DNA of 64,000 nucleotides. Source: Oscillospiraceae bacterium (lineage in GTDB: Bacteria; Bacillota; Clostridia; Oscillospirales; Oscillospiraceae). The translations under genes and the position numbers were made by a program. Shown here one piece after another: positions 31,486 to 42,022 of the stretch. The DNA lies in NCBI GenBank assembly GCA_017508045.1, contig JAFVZT010000027.1:1-64000 (forward strand), read 5' to 3'. The first letter of the stretch is position 1, and the number at the start of each line of letters is the position of its first letter. The notes below the pieces were generated by a model. It saw nothing but the letters and a program-made list of their open reading frames with translations. It was not told the DNA's origin and searched no databases.

Positions 31486-33357
31486 TCATTCATCGGTTTT
31501 ATAAGCATCCAGCAAAGAGGTATCCGTAGATTCTGCAATCTCCTCGCCCCTCATACACTGTGTAAACTGTATGCCGGACATTGTTTCATTTTCCATAAGA
31601 AAAGCAACAACCTGATTGAGCTTTTCCTCATTTTGTTGCAGAATATTCCGACACTGCTCATACGCCCGATCAATAATTGCTTTTACCTCATCATCAATTG
31701 TACCGGCAACCTTCTCTGAATAGCTTTTCGTGCTTTGATAATCTCTGCCAATGAACAGCTCGTTGCCGCCGGTATAAGAAACCGTTCCAAGCTTTTCGCA
31801 CATACCGTAGCGCGCTACCATATCGCGAGCCAGCTTTGAAGCGCGATCGATATCATTGGAAGCTCCGGTGGAAATATCCCCTAAGAACAATTCCTCAGCT
31901 GCGCGGCCGCCTAAAAGTCCCACGATACGCTCATACATTTCGTTTCGGGTCAAATGCGTACTATCTTCCATAGGCTGCGTCCAGGTCAGACCCAGAGCAT
32001 ATCCCCGGGGAACAATAGAAATCTGATGAACAGGATCGTGGGTTGGCAGATTGAACATTGCAACAGCGTGACCGGCTTCGTGAATTGCCGTCAGACGCAA
32101 ATCGCGCTGAAGATGAACGCGGCTTCGTTTCTCAGGACCTGCCAGAATTTTCATCATCGCATTGTTAACGTCATGCAAATTTAGCACCTTTCGGTTATCC
32201 CGTGCCGCCATAATAGCCGCTTCATTAAGCAGATTGCTTAAATCTGCGCCGGTAAATCCGGAGGTTGCCAGCGCAATTGTCTTCAAATTAACGGTGCTGT
32301 CCAGACGCTTTCCTTTTGCGTGAACCCTCAAAATATCTTCACGGCCCTTAACATCGGGAGTACCTACATGGATCTGTCGGTCAAATCTGCCTGGACGAAG
32401 TAATGCTGAATCAAGAATGTCTACGCGGTTTGTTGCAGCCAGCACAATCACGCCTTCTGTGCGGGTAAATCCGTCCATTTCCACCAACAGCTGGTTCAGA
32501 GTTTGCTCACGTTCGTCATGCCCACCGCCCATACCGGAGCCGCGTTTACGGCCTACAGCATCAATTTCATCAATAAAGATAATGGCCGGTGCCATACGCT
32601 TGGCCTGATCAAACAAATCTCGAACACGGCTTGCGCCGACACCTACATACATTTCCATAAAATCAGAGCCGGAAATAGACAGAAACTGAACGCCGGCCTC
32701 CCCTGCTACAGCTTTGGCAAGCAAGGTTTTACCGGTACCGGGAGGGCCTGCAAGCAAAATGCCGTGAGGAATTCGTGCGCCGATTTCCATGAACTTTTCC
32801 GGATTCTTAAGAAAATCAACAACCTCCTGCAGTTCTGCCTTTTCTTCATCTAAGCCGGCAACATCCGCGAAGGTTACCTTCTGGTTGCCTCCTACGCCGT
32901 TAACCGTTCGGGCCTTGCCAAAGTTATTCAGCGGATTGTTGCTGTTGGCACGACCGGCTAATATAACCCATACAAATATCAGGACCAATCCGGCAAGAAT
33001 AATAGGAAGAACATAGTCAAAGGGCGATGTTTCCTTTTCCGCAACAAAATCATAGCTAACCAGAATTCCGGCTTCATTCTGTTTTCTTAAAAGCTCCCCC
33101 ATATCCTGATGAAATCCGACAGGATCAGCAAGAGCTGTTTTCACATTTGTTTTGCCATTATAAGGAGCATACAGCTCCATAGAAATTGTGTTGCCCTTTA
33201 CAACAAAGCTGCGCACCTGCTCCTGATAGAAGAAATCCGTCACCTTAGAATAGGGAATCGCATTTGCGCCTCCGTTAAACAAGCCCAGCATCCATCCAAA
33301 CGCCAGAACAAGTACAACAACATAAATTACAAGGGTAATAATTCTACTTTTTTTCAA
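31486..33357 (-). CDS. ftsH: ATP-dependent zinc metalloprotease FtsH
   Basis: A 623-residue membrane AAA+ protease. Two N-terminal membrane helices (about 6-25 and 116-134) flank a short extracellular domain. The AAA module has Walker A GPPGTGKT (204-211), Walker [10 protein letters not shown] and the second region of homology RPGRFDRQI. The zinc site is HEAGHA (about 428), with a downstream Asp ligand region. It degrades membrane and short-lived regulatory proteins. Last gene of the gdpP-rplI-dnaB-tilS-hpt-ftsH group; hpt ends 14 bases upstream. Confidence 0.96.
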   Translation of the reverse strand: MKKSRIITLVIYVVVLVLAFGWMLGLFNGGANAIPYSKVTDFFYQEQVRSFVVKGNTISMELYAPYNGKTNVKTALADPVGFHQDMGELLRKQNEAGILVSYDFVAEKETSPFDYVLPIILAGLVLIFVWVILAGRANSNNPLNNFGKARTVNGVGGNQKVTFADVAGLDEEKAELQEVVDFLKNPEKFMEIGARIPHGILLAGPPGTGKTLLAKAVAGEAGVQFLSISGSDFMEMYVGVGASRVRDLFDQAKRMAPAIIFIDEIDAVGRKRGSGMGGGHDEREQTLNQLLVEMDGFTRTEGVIVLAATNRVDILDSALLRPGRFDRQIHVGTPDVKGREDILRVHAKGKRLDSTVNLKTIALATSGFTGADLSNLLNEAAIMAARDNRKVLNLHDVNNAMMKILAGPEKRSRVHLQRDLRLTAIHEAGHAVAMFNLPTHDPVHQISIVPRGYALGLTWTQPMEDSTHLTRNEMYERIVGLLGGRAAEELFLGDISTGASNDIDRASKLARDMVARYGMCEKLGTVSYTGGNELFIGRDYQSTKSYSEKVAGTIDDEVKAIIDRAYEQCRNILQQNEEKLNQVVAFLMENETMSGIQFTQCMRGEEIAESTDTSLLDAYKTDE

Positions 33358-33371
33358 TTCAAGGGGTCTCC

Positions 33372-33908
33372 TTACATATATGCTTCAGGCTTTAAAACAC
33401 CCACATAGGGTAAATTGCGATAATGCTCATTGTAATCTAAGCCGTAACCAACGGCAAAAACATTGGGAATGGTGAAGCCGACATAATCCGCCTGCAATGT
33501 GACATCGGGGTTTCTGCGTTCCGGTTTATCCAGCAATGTACAGATTTTCAAGGAGGCAGGCTCCTTTGCCTGTAAATGCTTGAAAACAAAATCCAGAGAA
33601 TTTCCTGTATCAAATATGTCTTCCAGAATGACTACATGGCGGCCGCGGATATCCGCAGATATATCATGCTTAACCTCCATATGCTTAGATTGCGTTCCCT
33701 CATAGGAGGAAATCCACATAAAATCAATTTGGCAGGGCGCAGAATAATTCTTAACCATATCACCGAAGAACACAACAACACCCTTTAATACGCCAATAAA
33801 CACAGGATCCTTATCCTTATAGTCCTGCATCAGTTGCTGGGCAAGCTCTTTAACCTTCTCCTGAATTTGTTCCTTAGATAAAAGAACTTCTTTGATATTT
33901 TCTTTCAT
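33372..33908 (-). CDS. hpt: Hypoxanthine phosphoribosyltransferase
   Basis: A 178-residue purine salvage enzyme making IMP or GMP from PRPP. The PRPP motif is VVILEDIFDTGNSL (about 91-104), the early flexible-loop region FMWISSYEGT (about 64-73), and the C-terminal part VGFTIPNVFAVGYGLDYNE (about 143-161, purine-binding). It lies between tilS and ftsH, the order conserved in Firmicutes. Confidence 0.95.
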   Translation of the reverse strand: MKENIKEVLLSKEQIQEKVKELAQQLMQDYKDKDPVFIGVLKGVVVFFGDMVKNYSAPCQIDFMWISSYEGTQSKHMEVKHDISADIRGRHVVILEDIFDTGNSLDFVFKHLQAKEPASLKICTLLDKPERRNPDVTLQADYVGFTIPNVFAVGYGLDYNEHYRNLPYVGVLKPEAYM

Positions 33909-33929
33909 ACGGAAGCCTCCCGAATAATA

Positions 33930-35198
33930 TTATTTCTCTAAAAAACGAATTTGAAATGCCGGAAATTTGGTGGCAAGTCGGTTTTTATTCGCACCTATAC
34001 CAAAAACACCGACAACGCCCTGTGAATCTGCAAGCACAGGAATATTCTCCCTCTGTAATGCCGGTATTTTCATATCAATGAATAGTTTTTTCAAGCTCTT
34101 GCTGCCGCCAGGCAATTGTATCTTATCCCCTGCTTGCCTGGGGCGCAACAGCATTTGGCCATCGGGAACAACCGTAAAGCAATTCTTTTCATCTAAAAGA
34201 GTGGTTGCGTTCGTGCAAATTACCTGTATGCCCAGCTCCGGAATTTCTGCCCGTCCGGGACAGGGCAGCTCCACCGGTGTAAAGCCGTCAACAGTCTCGC
34301 ATTTTTCAAGAATGTTATATTTACGACAAATCTGAATCCCGTCGGGAAAATAGGCCTTTGCGGAGGGATTGCCGGAAAATACAAGCTTTTCCGCAAGGCT
34401 AATATGCTCCGCCTCCGGTTCCGGGACACCCCAGTGCTCTAAAAGCGCACACAATACACGGCAACGGATTGACGGATGCATATTACGCAATCGGCAAACA
34501 TCCGTACAGATTTCACTTTGTGTTAAATTGGAAAGTGCAGCCTCATCCATACGAAGGCGCAGGGCCAGTGCAGAAAGATTTTGCGCAATCTGTGGGTTTT
34601 CCTGTTGCAGCAAAGGCATTATATGATGGCGTATGCGGTTGCGCAAAAACTGATCGGTTTCGTTTGAGCTATCCGTAACGTAGTCAAGATTGTATTCCTG
34701 AAGAAAATCAAGAACCTCTTGCCGCGTAACCTCCAGCATAGGGCGAATAACCCTCCCATTTACCGGTGATATTCCGCCAAGTCCCTTCAGTCCTGTACCT
34801 CTGACAAGGTGCATCAGCATCGTTTCGGCATTGTCATTGGCTGTATGTGCCGTTGCAATTTTCCCCGGCAGGCTCTTTAAAAACCCATACCGAGCATCCC
34901 GTGCGGCAGCCTCCAGCCCCTTCTTTCCGGCAACCACATTACCCGAGCTTACGAAAAGCGTAATATCATAACGGTTGCAGAAATCTCGGACAAAGGCCTC
35001 ATCCCGGTCAGATTCCGCGTCCCTGAGGTGATGATTAAAATGGGCAGCACAAAGGCTAATTTCCAATTTTTCCCGGAGCAAATAAAGTGCAAATAATAAA
35101 GCAACCGAATCTGCTCCGCCGGATACCGCACACGTAACGCGGTCGCCCGGCTGTAACAGTTCCTGTTTTCGAATAAAGCTAAGAAGCTTATTCAGCAT
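33930..35198 (-). CDS. tilS: tRNA(Ile)-lysidine synthase
   Basis: A 422-residue enzyme that modifies C34 of tRNA-Ile(CAU) to lysidine, essential for AUA decoding. The PP-loop motif is CAVSGGADSVALL (about 23-35). HxxNDNAET is present as TAHTANDNAETMLMHLVRGTGLKGL. The C-terminal TilS domain with LRPRQAGDKI (about 350) completes it. The start overlaps the dnaB end by 11 bases, so the two are translationally coupled. Confidence 0.95.
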   Translation of the reverse strand: MLNKLLSFIRKQELLQPGDRVTCAVSGGADSVALLFALYLLREKLEISLCAAHFNHHLRDAESDRDEAFVRDFCNRYDITLFVSSGNVVAGKKGLEAAARDARYGFLKSLPGKIATAHTANDNAETMLMHLVRGTGLKGLGGISPVNGRVIRPMLEVTRQEVLDFLQEYNLDYVTDSSNETDQFLRNRIRHHIMPLLQQENPQIAQNLSALALRLRMDEAALSNLTQSEICTDVCRLRNMHPSIRCRVLCALLEHWGVPEPEAEHISLAEKLVFSGNPSAKAYFPDGIQICRKYNILEKCETVDGFTPVELPCPGRAEIPELGIQVICTNATTLLDEKNCFTVVPDGQMLLRPRQAGDKIQLPGGSKSLKKLFIDMKIPALQRENIPVLADSQGVVGVFGIGANKNRLATKFPAFQIRFLEK

Positions 35199-36525
35199 GC
35201 TTCCACTCCCGGTCTGTAAAGGTCTGATATTGAGGAATCCATTGCAGTTTCACCGTACCCACCTCGCCATGGCGGTTTTTAGAAACAATACACTCTGCAA
35301 TGCCCTTATCCTCGGTGTTTTCATTGTAGTACTCATCACGGTACAGGAATAAAACCTCATCCGCATCCTGCTCAATAGCGCCGGATTCACGCAGGTCTGA
35401 AAGCATCGGCCGTTTATCGGTACGGCTTTCCGGTCCGCGGGAAAGCTGACTTAAGCAAATAACCGGAACGTTCAGTTCCTTTGCCATAATCTTTAAGGAA
35501 CGGGAAATTTCGCTCACGACATTTACACGGTTGTCGCCGCCCTTGCCATATCCGGACCCATTCATTAACTGCAGATAGTCAATAATAACAAGACCCAGAT
35601 TCTCTACACGACGACACTTTGCATTCATTTCTGCAACCGTAATTGCCGGATTATCATCCACGCGAATATCTGTTTGACTGAGTGCTGTTGATGCCATACA
35701 AAGCTTGCTCCACTCATCCTCAGAAAGCTTACCTGTGGCTATTTTTTGACTGTCCACGAAGCTCTCAATAGACAAAAGGCGCATAGCCAATTGCTCCCGG
35801 GACATTTCCAAGGAAAACATTGCAACTGTTTGCTTGTACTTTTTGGCAACATTCAAGCACAGGTTTAACGCAAATGCGGTTTTACCCATAGCAGGACGGG
35901 CAGCTAAAAGGACAAGGTCCGATCGATTTAAGCCATTGATTTTACTATCTAAATCCCGCATACCGGTAGACAAGCCGGGAATAGCGGAATCCGACGCACT
36001 AAGCTCCGTCAATCGGTCAAATACCTTATGTAGCGTCGTGCCGATGTGCTCCAGGGTATCTCCCCGTTCACCCTTGCGCAGGGCATAGATTTTCTTTTCA
36101 GCCAGCTCCAGAATTTCTGCCGGTGTGCCGACCTGCTCCTGCACGGTTTTGGATATGTCCGCTGCCGCATCCGCAAGACCGCGGAGCATACACTTGTCCC
36201 GAACAATGTTAGCATATTTCACAGCGTTGGCTGCCGTGGGCGTAATCTCCATTAATTGAAGGATATATTCCCGGGAATTATCGTGATAGACACCAAGCTC
36301 CTTCATCTTATCCAGAACCGTTACCGGGTCGATCGTCTGGGAGAAGTTAAACATGGTATAGATTGCTTGGTAAATTTCCCGGTTTTGCTGCAGATAAAAG
36401 TCTTCCGCCCGAAGAATTCCAATTACGTCCGTAAGACAACGACTGTCAATGAGAATAGAACCCAAAACAGCCTGCTCTGCCTCCAGAGAATGAGGCATCT
36501 GTCTGGCAATCAGTTCCTCCTCCAT
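35188..36525 (-). CDS. dnaB: Replicative DNA helicase DnaB
   Basis: A 445-residue hexameric helicase. The N-terminal helical domain starts MPHSLEAEQAVLGSIL, and the RecA-like motor has Walker A AARPAMGKTAFAL (about 207-219), Walker B LVIIDYLQLM (about 311-320), and the motif LSQLSRGPESR. It unwinds DNA at the replication fork. Co-directional with rplI, 34 bases upstream, as in other Firmicutes. Confidence 0.96.
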   Translation of the reverse strand: MEEELIARQMPHSLEAEQAVLGSILIDSRCLTDVIGILRAEDFYLQQNREIYQAIYTMFNFSQTIDPVTVLDKMKELGVYHDNSREYILQLMEITPTAANAVKYANIVRDKCMLRGLADAAADISKTVQEQVGTPAEILELAEKKIYALRKGERGDTLEHIGTTLHKVFDRLTELSASDSAIPGLSTGMRDLDSKINGLNRSDLVLLAARPAMGKTAFALNLCLNVAKKYKQTVAMFSLEMSREQLAMRLLSIESFVDSQKIATGKLSEDEWSKLCMASTALSQTDIRVDDNPAITVAEMNAKCRRVENLGLVIIDYLQLMNGSGYGKGGDNRVNVVSEISRSLKIMAKELNVPVICLSQLSRGPESRTDKRPMLSDLRESGAIEQDADEVLFLYRDEYYNENTEDKGIAECIVSKNRHGEVGTVKLQWIPQYQTFTDREWKHAE

Positions 36526-36559
36526 GCTGTTTTCTCCTTTCTATATAATCAGATTGTAC

Positions 36560-37006
36560 TTAGCTCTCCTGAATTTTCACTGTCAAAGGAGCAGTAATTT
36601 CATAACCCAGCTTGCACTGCACGGTATAGGTGCCAATGCTTTTAATAGGATCGGAAATCACAATTTTACGCTTATCAATTGTAATTCCGGATTTTTCCTT
36701 AAGGGCATCTGCGATTTCCTGGTTGGTTACAGAGCCAAACAGACGCCCTGCTCCACCGCCTTTTGCCGTAACAGTCAGGGTTAACTCACGCAGCTGTCTC
36801 GAAATTTCAAGCGCCTCGGCACGTTCCCTTGCGGCTTTTTCGGCGGCTGCCTTGTCGTTCATATTCTTTGTGTTCACCGCATCGGCTGTAGCTTCAACAG
36901 CTAGCTTTCTGGGAAGCAAAAAGTTTCTGGCATAGCCATCGGAAATTTCCAAAAGCTGACCCTTTTTGCCTTTTCCTTTAACATCCTGAAGTAAAATAAC
37001 CTTCAT
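36560..37006 (-). CDS. rplI: Ribosomal protein L9
   Basis: A 148-residue large-subunit protein. The N-terminal rRNA-binding domain with [22 protein letters not shown] and [13 protein letters not shown] is unmistakable. A long connecting helix (about 42-75) and the C-terminal domain with GRLFGSVT follow. 12 bases separate it from gdpP. Confidence 0.97.
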   Translation of the reverse strand: MKVILLQDVKGKGKKGQLLEISDGYARNFLLPRKLAVEATADAVNTKNMNDKAAAEKAARERAEALEISRQLRELTLTVTAKGGGAGRLFGSVTNQEIADALKEKSGITIDKRKIVISDPIKSIGTYTVQCKLGYEITAPLTVKIQES

Positions 37007-37018
37007 ATTCTAAACTCC

Positions 37019-39010
37019 TCATTTCGATTCATAATATTCTTCAATTGAGGCTACCAATCTGTCCAGAACCTCTTTGACGGTAGTATTCCTGATCTGAGCA
37101 CCGGCTGTGGATGCGTTGCCGCCACCGCCAAGAGGCTCCAGGATAACCTGCACATTGGCATCGCCTATGGAACGGGCAGATATGATCACCCGGTCACCGT
37201 CCGGAAACAGCACAAAGGAGGCCTTAATGCCGGTGATGTTCAAAAGCTCATCCGCTGCCTGAGCAGCAAGCGTTCGGGTGGTCGGGCCGTTAAGGGGTGC
37301 GATCGCAATATCGTGTTTATGCATCCGGGCTGCCTGCACAATTTTATGCTTGATAATGGTATCATCATAATCGTTCTGTAGCAGACGCTTTACTTCAACC
37401 GTATCGGCGCCCAGCTGACGCAAATAGGCCGCTGCCTCAAAGGTGCGTTCACCTGTACGAACGTTAAAGCTCTTGGTATCCAGGAATATGCCGGCCATCA
37501 ACGATTTTGCCTCAATAGGAAGAACATCATTTGGTTCAACTGCATACTGCAGCAGCTCGGTTGCCAATTCAGCAGCAGAGGAAGCATACGGCTCGTGGAA
37601 GTTCACCACAACGGAATTGATATAATCCGCTGCTCTGAGATGATGGTCAACCACGCACACACGGGAAATTGCATCCAGCAAGGACCGATACTCTACCTGG
37701 TCGGGGCGGTTGGTATCCACCACAACAAGGGTGCTTCGATTATCGCACATCAAAAGAGCATCCTCTCCGGAAATAAATATGTTTTTGTATTCCGGTTCTC
37801 TGATGATTTCATCAATCAGCCTTTGGGCAGAGTTTTCCTCCAAATCTAAAACAATAAAGGCAGGCTTATTCTTCTTGCGGCATAAGCACGCAATACCCAT
37901 TGCTGCACCAACAGCATCCATATCTGCGTTCTTATGACCCATAATAAACACTTGGCTGCTCTGACCGATCAGCTCCATCATCGTATTGGCTGTAACACGG
38001 GAACGGACCTTGCCGCGCCGGTCTGCCTCTTTGGCTCTGCCGCCATAAAAATGGAAATTCATTCTGTCCTTCACGACAGCCTGGTCGCCGCCGCGACTAA
38101 GGGCCATTTCAATGGACAGTGCCGCAAAATCGTACCCTTCTTCGAAGGTAGCACCGTCTACACCCAAACCAAAGGAAATAGATGCTGCCAAACCGGAGGG
38201 CGCTGTAATTTCGTGGATTTCCTCCAAAATTGTAAACTTGGTATCCACAGCTACCTTTAAATCCCGTTTTTCAAAAATCAGCAGGAAGCGGTTTTTCTCC
38301 AAACGGCGCAGAAGTCCGTGGTAATTTTGCGCCCATTTCAAAATTGTATTATTAATACGCGCATTGAGCCCGGAAATTGCCGCCTCAGTCATATTCCGGG
38401 TCAATTCCTCGTAATTATCAACCAGGATAATAGAAACAACCGGACGGGAGCGAATATACTCGTCCCGGACTCTGTATAGCTCAGTCAGTTCCGCAAAATA
38501 TAGCACGCCAAGCGGAATATCACCGTTTGCGCCGGTATTGACAACCGTACCGTAAATACGATAACGACGCTGACCCAATGTCACATCATAGGGATATTCC
38601 ATCTTATCTGCGGTAAGCCAATCGGTGGTAAACTCCGGAAAATGCTCTGTAAGCCGATGCTCAACCAATGTATCATTGAAACCGGTAAGCTTTGCAAAGG
38701 TATCATTGGTGTGTACAATGGCACAATTATCCAGCTCAATAACAGCCATGGGGAACGGCGCTTCTGCGCCCCTCGTACCGCTGGCATTATCTGCCCATTT
38801 CTGAACAAAAGCCTGCAACTGGCGGCGACGATGGGCGCGAAACAGAAGGTAAAGCACAAACAGCAAAACCGTTATCAACGATTCCAAAACAGCCAGCAGA
38901 TATTGCTTCAAGGAAAATGCAATTACGCAAAACAGCACCAATATAGCAAAATAGAAGCCTGCACTGGGATGCAGCAATTTTTCAAGTCTCTTTTCACGCC
39001 TTTTATTCAT
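37019..39010 (-). CDS. gdpP: Cyclic-di-AMP phosphodiesterase GdpP
   Basis: A 663-residue membrane enzyme that hydrolyses c-di-AMP to pApA. Two membrane helices (about 14-55), a PAS domain (about 85-165), a degenerate GGDEF domain (about 185-320), and the DHH/DHHA1 catalytic part with FIMGHKNADMDAVGAA (about 355-370), VVVDTNRPDQ and VVDHHLRAADY (about 440-450) follow in order. First gene of the rplI-dnaB group. Controls osmolyte and wall homeostasis through c-di-AMP levels. Confidence 0.95.
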   Translation of the reverse strand: MNKRREKRLEKLLHPSAGFYFAILVLFCVIAFSLKQYLLAVLESLITVLLFVLYLLFRAHRRRQLQAFVQKWADNASGTRGAEAPFPMAVIELDNCAIVHTNDTFAKLTGFNDTLVEHRLTEHFPEFTTDWLTADKMEYPYDVTLGQRRYRIYGTVVNTGANGDIPLGVLYFAELTELYRVRDEYIRSRPVVSIILVDNYEELTRNMTEAAISGLNARINNTILKWAQNYHGLLRRLEKNRFLLIFEKRDLKVAVDTKFTILEEIHEITAPSGLAASISFGLGVDGATFEEGYDFAALSIEMALSRGGDQAVVKDRMNFHFYGGRAKEADRRGKVRSRVTANTMMELIGQSSQVFIMGHKNADMDAVGAAMGIACLCRKKNKPAFIVLDLEENSAQRLIDEIIREPEYKNIFISGEDALLMCDNRSTLVVVDTNRPDQVEYRSLLDAISRVCVVDHHLRAADYINSVVVNFHEPYASSAAELATELLQYAVEPNDVLPIEAKSLMAGIFLDTKSFNVRTGERTFEAAAYLRQLGADTVEVKRLLQNDYDDTIIKHKIVQAARMHKHDIAIAPLNGPTTRTLAAQAADELLNITGIKASFVLFPDGDRVIISARSIGDANVQVILEPLGGGGNASTAGAQIRNTTVKEVLDRLVASIEEYYESK

Positions 39011-39148
39011 ATCTTCGCCTCCCGAAAACTCCTCATACGCCTATAATAACCTCAATTTTATTCATTATAGCAAATTACTGCAAAAGGTGCAACTCTATTT
39101 TTCATTTTTACCTGTTGTTTTATGGTTTCTTATGAAGAAAAATAAATG

Positions 39149-39322
39149 TGTACATTCCACCGAAAATGTGGTATAATATGTATGCTGAGCGTCAGGTAGG
39201 CAGACCTGAGCGAATAAAATAACTGCAGGTTTCTTTGCTTAAACGGCAGCGGTTCAGGGCTGTACGGAAACAAATATCCACCTGCTTATTGTGTACATTT
39301 TTGAAAGGAGTATTGATTATAC
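39149..39322 (+). promoter_or_regulatory. Promoter and structured leader of RNase J
   Basis: An extended -10 box TGGTATAAT (TATAAT at 39172-39177) has a weak -35 TGTACA 17 bases upstream. The roughly 137-base leader folds by eye into a 5' hairpin with arms TCAGGT/ACCTGA (about 39191-39216) and a larger unit closed by GCAGGT/ACCTGC (about 39224-39285) with an inner CAGC/GCTG stem. No known riboswitch recognised. A possible self-processing or autoregulatory leader. Confidence 0.5.
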
Positions 39323-40978
39323 TTGGCTGAAAAACTGAAGATTATCCCCCTTGGCGGATTGGATGAAATTGGGAAAAACATAACCGTTTTGGAATACGGC
39401 AAGGATATGATTGTTATAGACTGCGGCGTTGGCTTTCCTGATGAAGATATGTATGGTGTGGATTTGGTCATTCCCGACTTTTCTTATCTTGTGCAAAACG
39501 CGAAAAAGCTTCGGGGTATGTTTATTACCCACGGACATGAGGACCACATCGGCTCTATTCCCTACTGTATGCAGCAAGTGATTTGTCCCATCCACGGCAC
39601 CGCCATGACCAATGGCTTAATTAAATTAAAGCTGGAAGAGCATCGCCTGGCAGACAAGGTCAAGCTCATTACCCACAAGCCCGGTGATGTGGTAAAAGCC
39701 GGCTGCTTTACCGTAGAATTTATTCACGTTAATCACTCAATTGCAGATGCTGTCGCTTTTGCAATTCACACGCCAGTGGGAACAGTGGTTATGACCGGCG
39801 ATTTTAAAATTGATCCCACCGCCAAAGACGGTATGATTGATCTTGCCCGTCTGGGCGAGCTTGGCAACAACGGTGTTTTGGCACTATTGTGTGACTCCAC
39901 CAATGTAGAACGGCAGGGCTATACCGCTAGCGAAAACATTGTCGCCGAAAGTCTCGATCGACAGTTTAAAAACTGCGATGAGCGCATTATCGTCACAACC
40001 TTTGCCTCCAATATGCACCGGATTCAGGCGGTCCTGGCAACCGCCCACCGCTACGGCAGAAAAGTGGCGGTCACCGGACGAAGTATGGAGAATATGCTTA
40101 AGGTTGCTCAGGAGCTTGGCTATATTAAAGTGCCTGCAGGCACCATTGTTGAGCTTGGTGCAATTAAGAGCCTTCCCAAAAACAAAATCGTTATTGTCTC
40201 CACCGGCTCACAGGGAGAGAATATGTCTGCACTTTATCGTATGGCCTTTTCTACCCATAAGCAGGTAGATATTCTCTCCGGTGACCGAATTATCATTTCC
40301 GCCTCTGCTATTCCGGGAAATGAAAAAGCAGTTTCCAGAATTATTAATGAGCTTTACCGAAAAGGCGCTGAGGTGGTGTATGAAAAGAGCGAAGGCCTGC
40401 ATGTTTCCGGACACGCATGTCAGGAGGAATTGAAAATTATTCACGCATTGTGCAGACCCAAATTTTTCATTCCTGTCCATGGCGAACAGCGCCATCTGCA
40501 AATACATGGGAAGCTGGCTGTTCAGGTTGGTACTGCAGCAAAAAATGTGCGTATCGCTGAAATTGGAAGTGTTATTGAGTTTTCCGGAAAAACCTGTAAA
40601 ATTAACGGAACAGTACCCGCGGGCAAGGTGTTTGTAGACGGCACCGGCGTCGGAGATGTGGGAAGTGTAGTTTTACGGGACAGAAAGCATCTTGCTCAAG
40701 ACGGTATGATCGTTGTTTGTGTTAACATTTCCGGTCAGGACGGTTCTGTAATTACCGGCCCAGATATTATTACCAGAGGCTTTATCTATGTTAAGGAGTC
40801 CGAAGAGCTGATGGAGGAGCTGAAAGCTGTTGCTATGGAAGCGATCGAGCGCTGCGGCCGCAAGCGTGTCCGTGACTGGACTGCGATTAAAACTGCCATT
40901 AAAAACGATCTGAGTGGCTATCTGTTTAAAACAACCAAGCGCAATCCTATGATTCTGCCCGTGATTATGGAAATCTAA
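39323..40978 (+). CDS. rnj: Ribonuclease J
   Basis: A 551-residue metallo-beta-lactamase/beta-CASP nuclease for mRNA decay and rRNA maturation. The zinc motif is THGHEDHIGSIPY (about 70-82). Further motifs are MTGDFKID (about 158) and the beta-CASP region ATAHRYGRKVAVTGRSMENML, and the C-terminal HVSGHACQEEL and FIPVHGEQRH supply the last ligands. The start appears to be TTG at 39323, with GAAAGGAG 12 bases upstream; alternatives in this frame are not better. Confidence 0.93.
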   Translation: MAEKLKIIPLGGLDEIGKNITVLEYGKDMIVIDCGVGFPDEDMYGVDLVIPDFSYLVQNAKKLRGMFITHGHEDHIGSIPYCMQQVICPIHGTAMTNGLIKLKLEEHRLADKVKLITHKPGDVVKAGCFTVEFIHVNHSIADAVAFAIHTPVGTVVMTGDFKIDPTAKDGMIDLARLGELGNNGVLALLCDSTNVERQGYTASENIVAESLDRQFKNCDERIIVTTFASNMHRIQAVLATAHRYGRKVAVTGRSMENMLKVAQELGYIKVPAGTIVELGAIKSLPKNKIVIVSTGSQGENMSALYRMAFSTHKQVDILSGDRIIISASAIPGNEKAVSRIINELYRKGAEVVYEKSEGLHVSGHACQEELKIIHALCRPKFFIPVHGEQRHLQIHGKLAVQVGTAAKNVRIAEIGSVIEFSGKTCKINGTVPAGKVFVDGTGVGDVGSVVLRDRKHLAQDGMIVVCVNISGQDGSVITGPDIITRGFIYVKESEELMEELKAVAMEAIERCGRKRVRDWTAIKTAIKNDLSGYLFKTTKRNPMILPVIMEI

Positions 40979-40982
40979 AATT

Positions 40983-41012
40983 GCAGGGTGCGCACAATCG
41001 CACCCTGCTTCC
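40983..41012 (+). terminator. Terminator of RNase J
   Basis: A 10-bp stem GCAGGGTGCG with a 6-base loop and TTCCCTT; weak T tract, partial readthrough into the dus gene is possible. Confidence 0.7.
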
Positions 41013-41028
41013 CTTATAAGAGGTACAT

Positions 41029-41973
41029 ATGAACCATTACTTTGCACCCTTGGAGGGTATTACAGACCGCGTATACCGGAAACTGCACCACCGTTTTTTC
41101 CCCGGAATCGATCAATACTACACACCCTTCTTCAGTCCTACTGTTCACCATAGTCTGACACCGAAGGAAACAAAAGAACTCCCCCCTGCGGAATCTCTCG
41201 GTTATCGCGCCGTGCCGCAGCTGTTAACGAAGGTTCCTGAGGATTTTCTGTGGATGGCCGGAAAATGCCACGAACTGGGATATAAAGAAGTAAATCTGAA
41301 TGTGGGTTGTCCCTCGGGAACCGTAACCGCCAAGGGCAAGGGCGCAGGTATGCTTGCAGATCCGGAAAGCCTCGACCGATTTCTGAATGAGGTTTTTGCC
41401 CAAACAAGCATTGACATCTCCGTAAAAACCAGATTGGGTTTTGCCAACGCTGACGAGTTTCCTGCGATCTTAGAGGTATTCAACCACTATCCTATCAAGC
41501 ATTTGACTGTTCATCCTAGAGTGCGCAACGCATTTTACAAAGGTAATGTGAATTTAGATACATTCGCGTATGCTGTAAAATATAGCAGGGCCCCGGTATG
41601 CTTTAACGGAAATTTAAACTCTCGGAAAGAAATCAGGACAATTTCTCAGCAATTTCCAAAGCTCGTCGCCGTTATGCTGGGCCGTGGTTTAATTGCAGAC
41701 CCCGGAATGCTTACCCCTAACGGTACGGACATTGGAACTCTGGAAGCCTTTTATGATGCGCTTCTGGAGGAATATCTTATCGCTTTCGGCGGTGCAAGAA
41801 ATGCGATGTTCCGATTAAAAGAGCATTGGCGGTACTTGCTATGTAAATTCGAAAACACTGAAAAGCTTGCAAAGCAATTGCGCAAAACCACAGACCTCAC
41901 AGCATACAAAGCTATTACCCGGGAAATTTTTAACAATTGCCCTATTCGCCAAAACCTTATGCCGGATTGGTAA
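41029..41973 (+). CDS. tRNA-dihydrouridine synthase family protein
   Basis: A 314-residue flavoenzyme. The N-terminal PLEGITDRVYRKL and the catalytic NVGCPSGTVTAKGKGAGML (about 90-108, Cys at about 93) define the Dus TIM barrel. HLTVHPRVRNAFYKG (about 161-175) and MLGRGLIADPGM (about 221-232) supply the FMN phosphate site. It reduces uridine to dihydrouridine in tRNA. Only 16 bases separate it from the RNase J terminator. Confidence 0.9.
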   Translation: MNHYFAPLEGITDRVYRKLHHRFFPGIDQYYTPFFSPTVHHSLTPKETKELPPAESLGYRAVPQLLTKVPEDFLWMAGKCHELGYKEVNLNVGCPSGTVTAKGKGAGMLADPESLDRFLNEVFAQTSIDISVKTRLGFANADEFPAILEVFNHYPIKHLTVHPRVRNAFYKGNVNLDTFAYAVKYSRAPVCFNGNLNSRKEIRTISQQFPKLVAVMLGRGLIADPGMLTPNGTDIGTLEAFYDALLEEYLIAFGGARNAMFRLKEHWRYLLCKFENTEKLAKQLRKTTDLTAYKAITREIFNNCPIRQNLMPDW

Positions 41974-41986
41974 TGCTGCACAAACA

Positions 41987-42016
41987 CGCCGCCTGCTGAA
42001 AATTCAGCAGGCGGCG
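41987..42016. terminator. Bidirectional terminator between dus and the parvulin gene
   Basis: A 14-bp, GC-rich perfect stem CGCCGCCTGCTGAA with its complement, flanked by TCATTTTAT on the plus side. Confidence 0.85.
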
Positions 42017-42022
42017 CTCATT

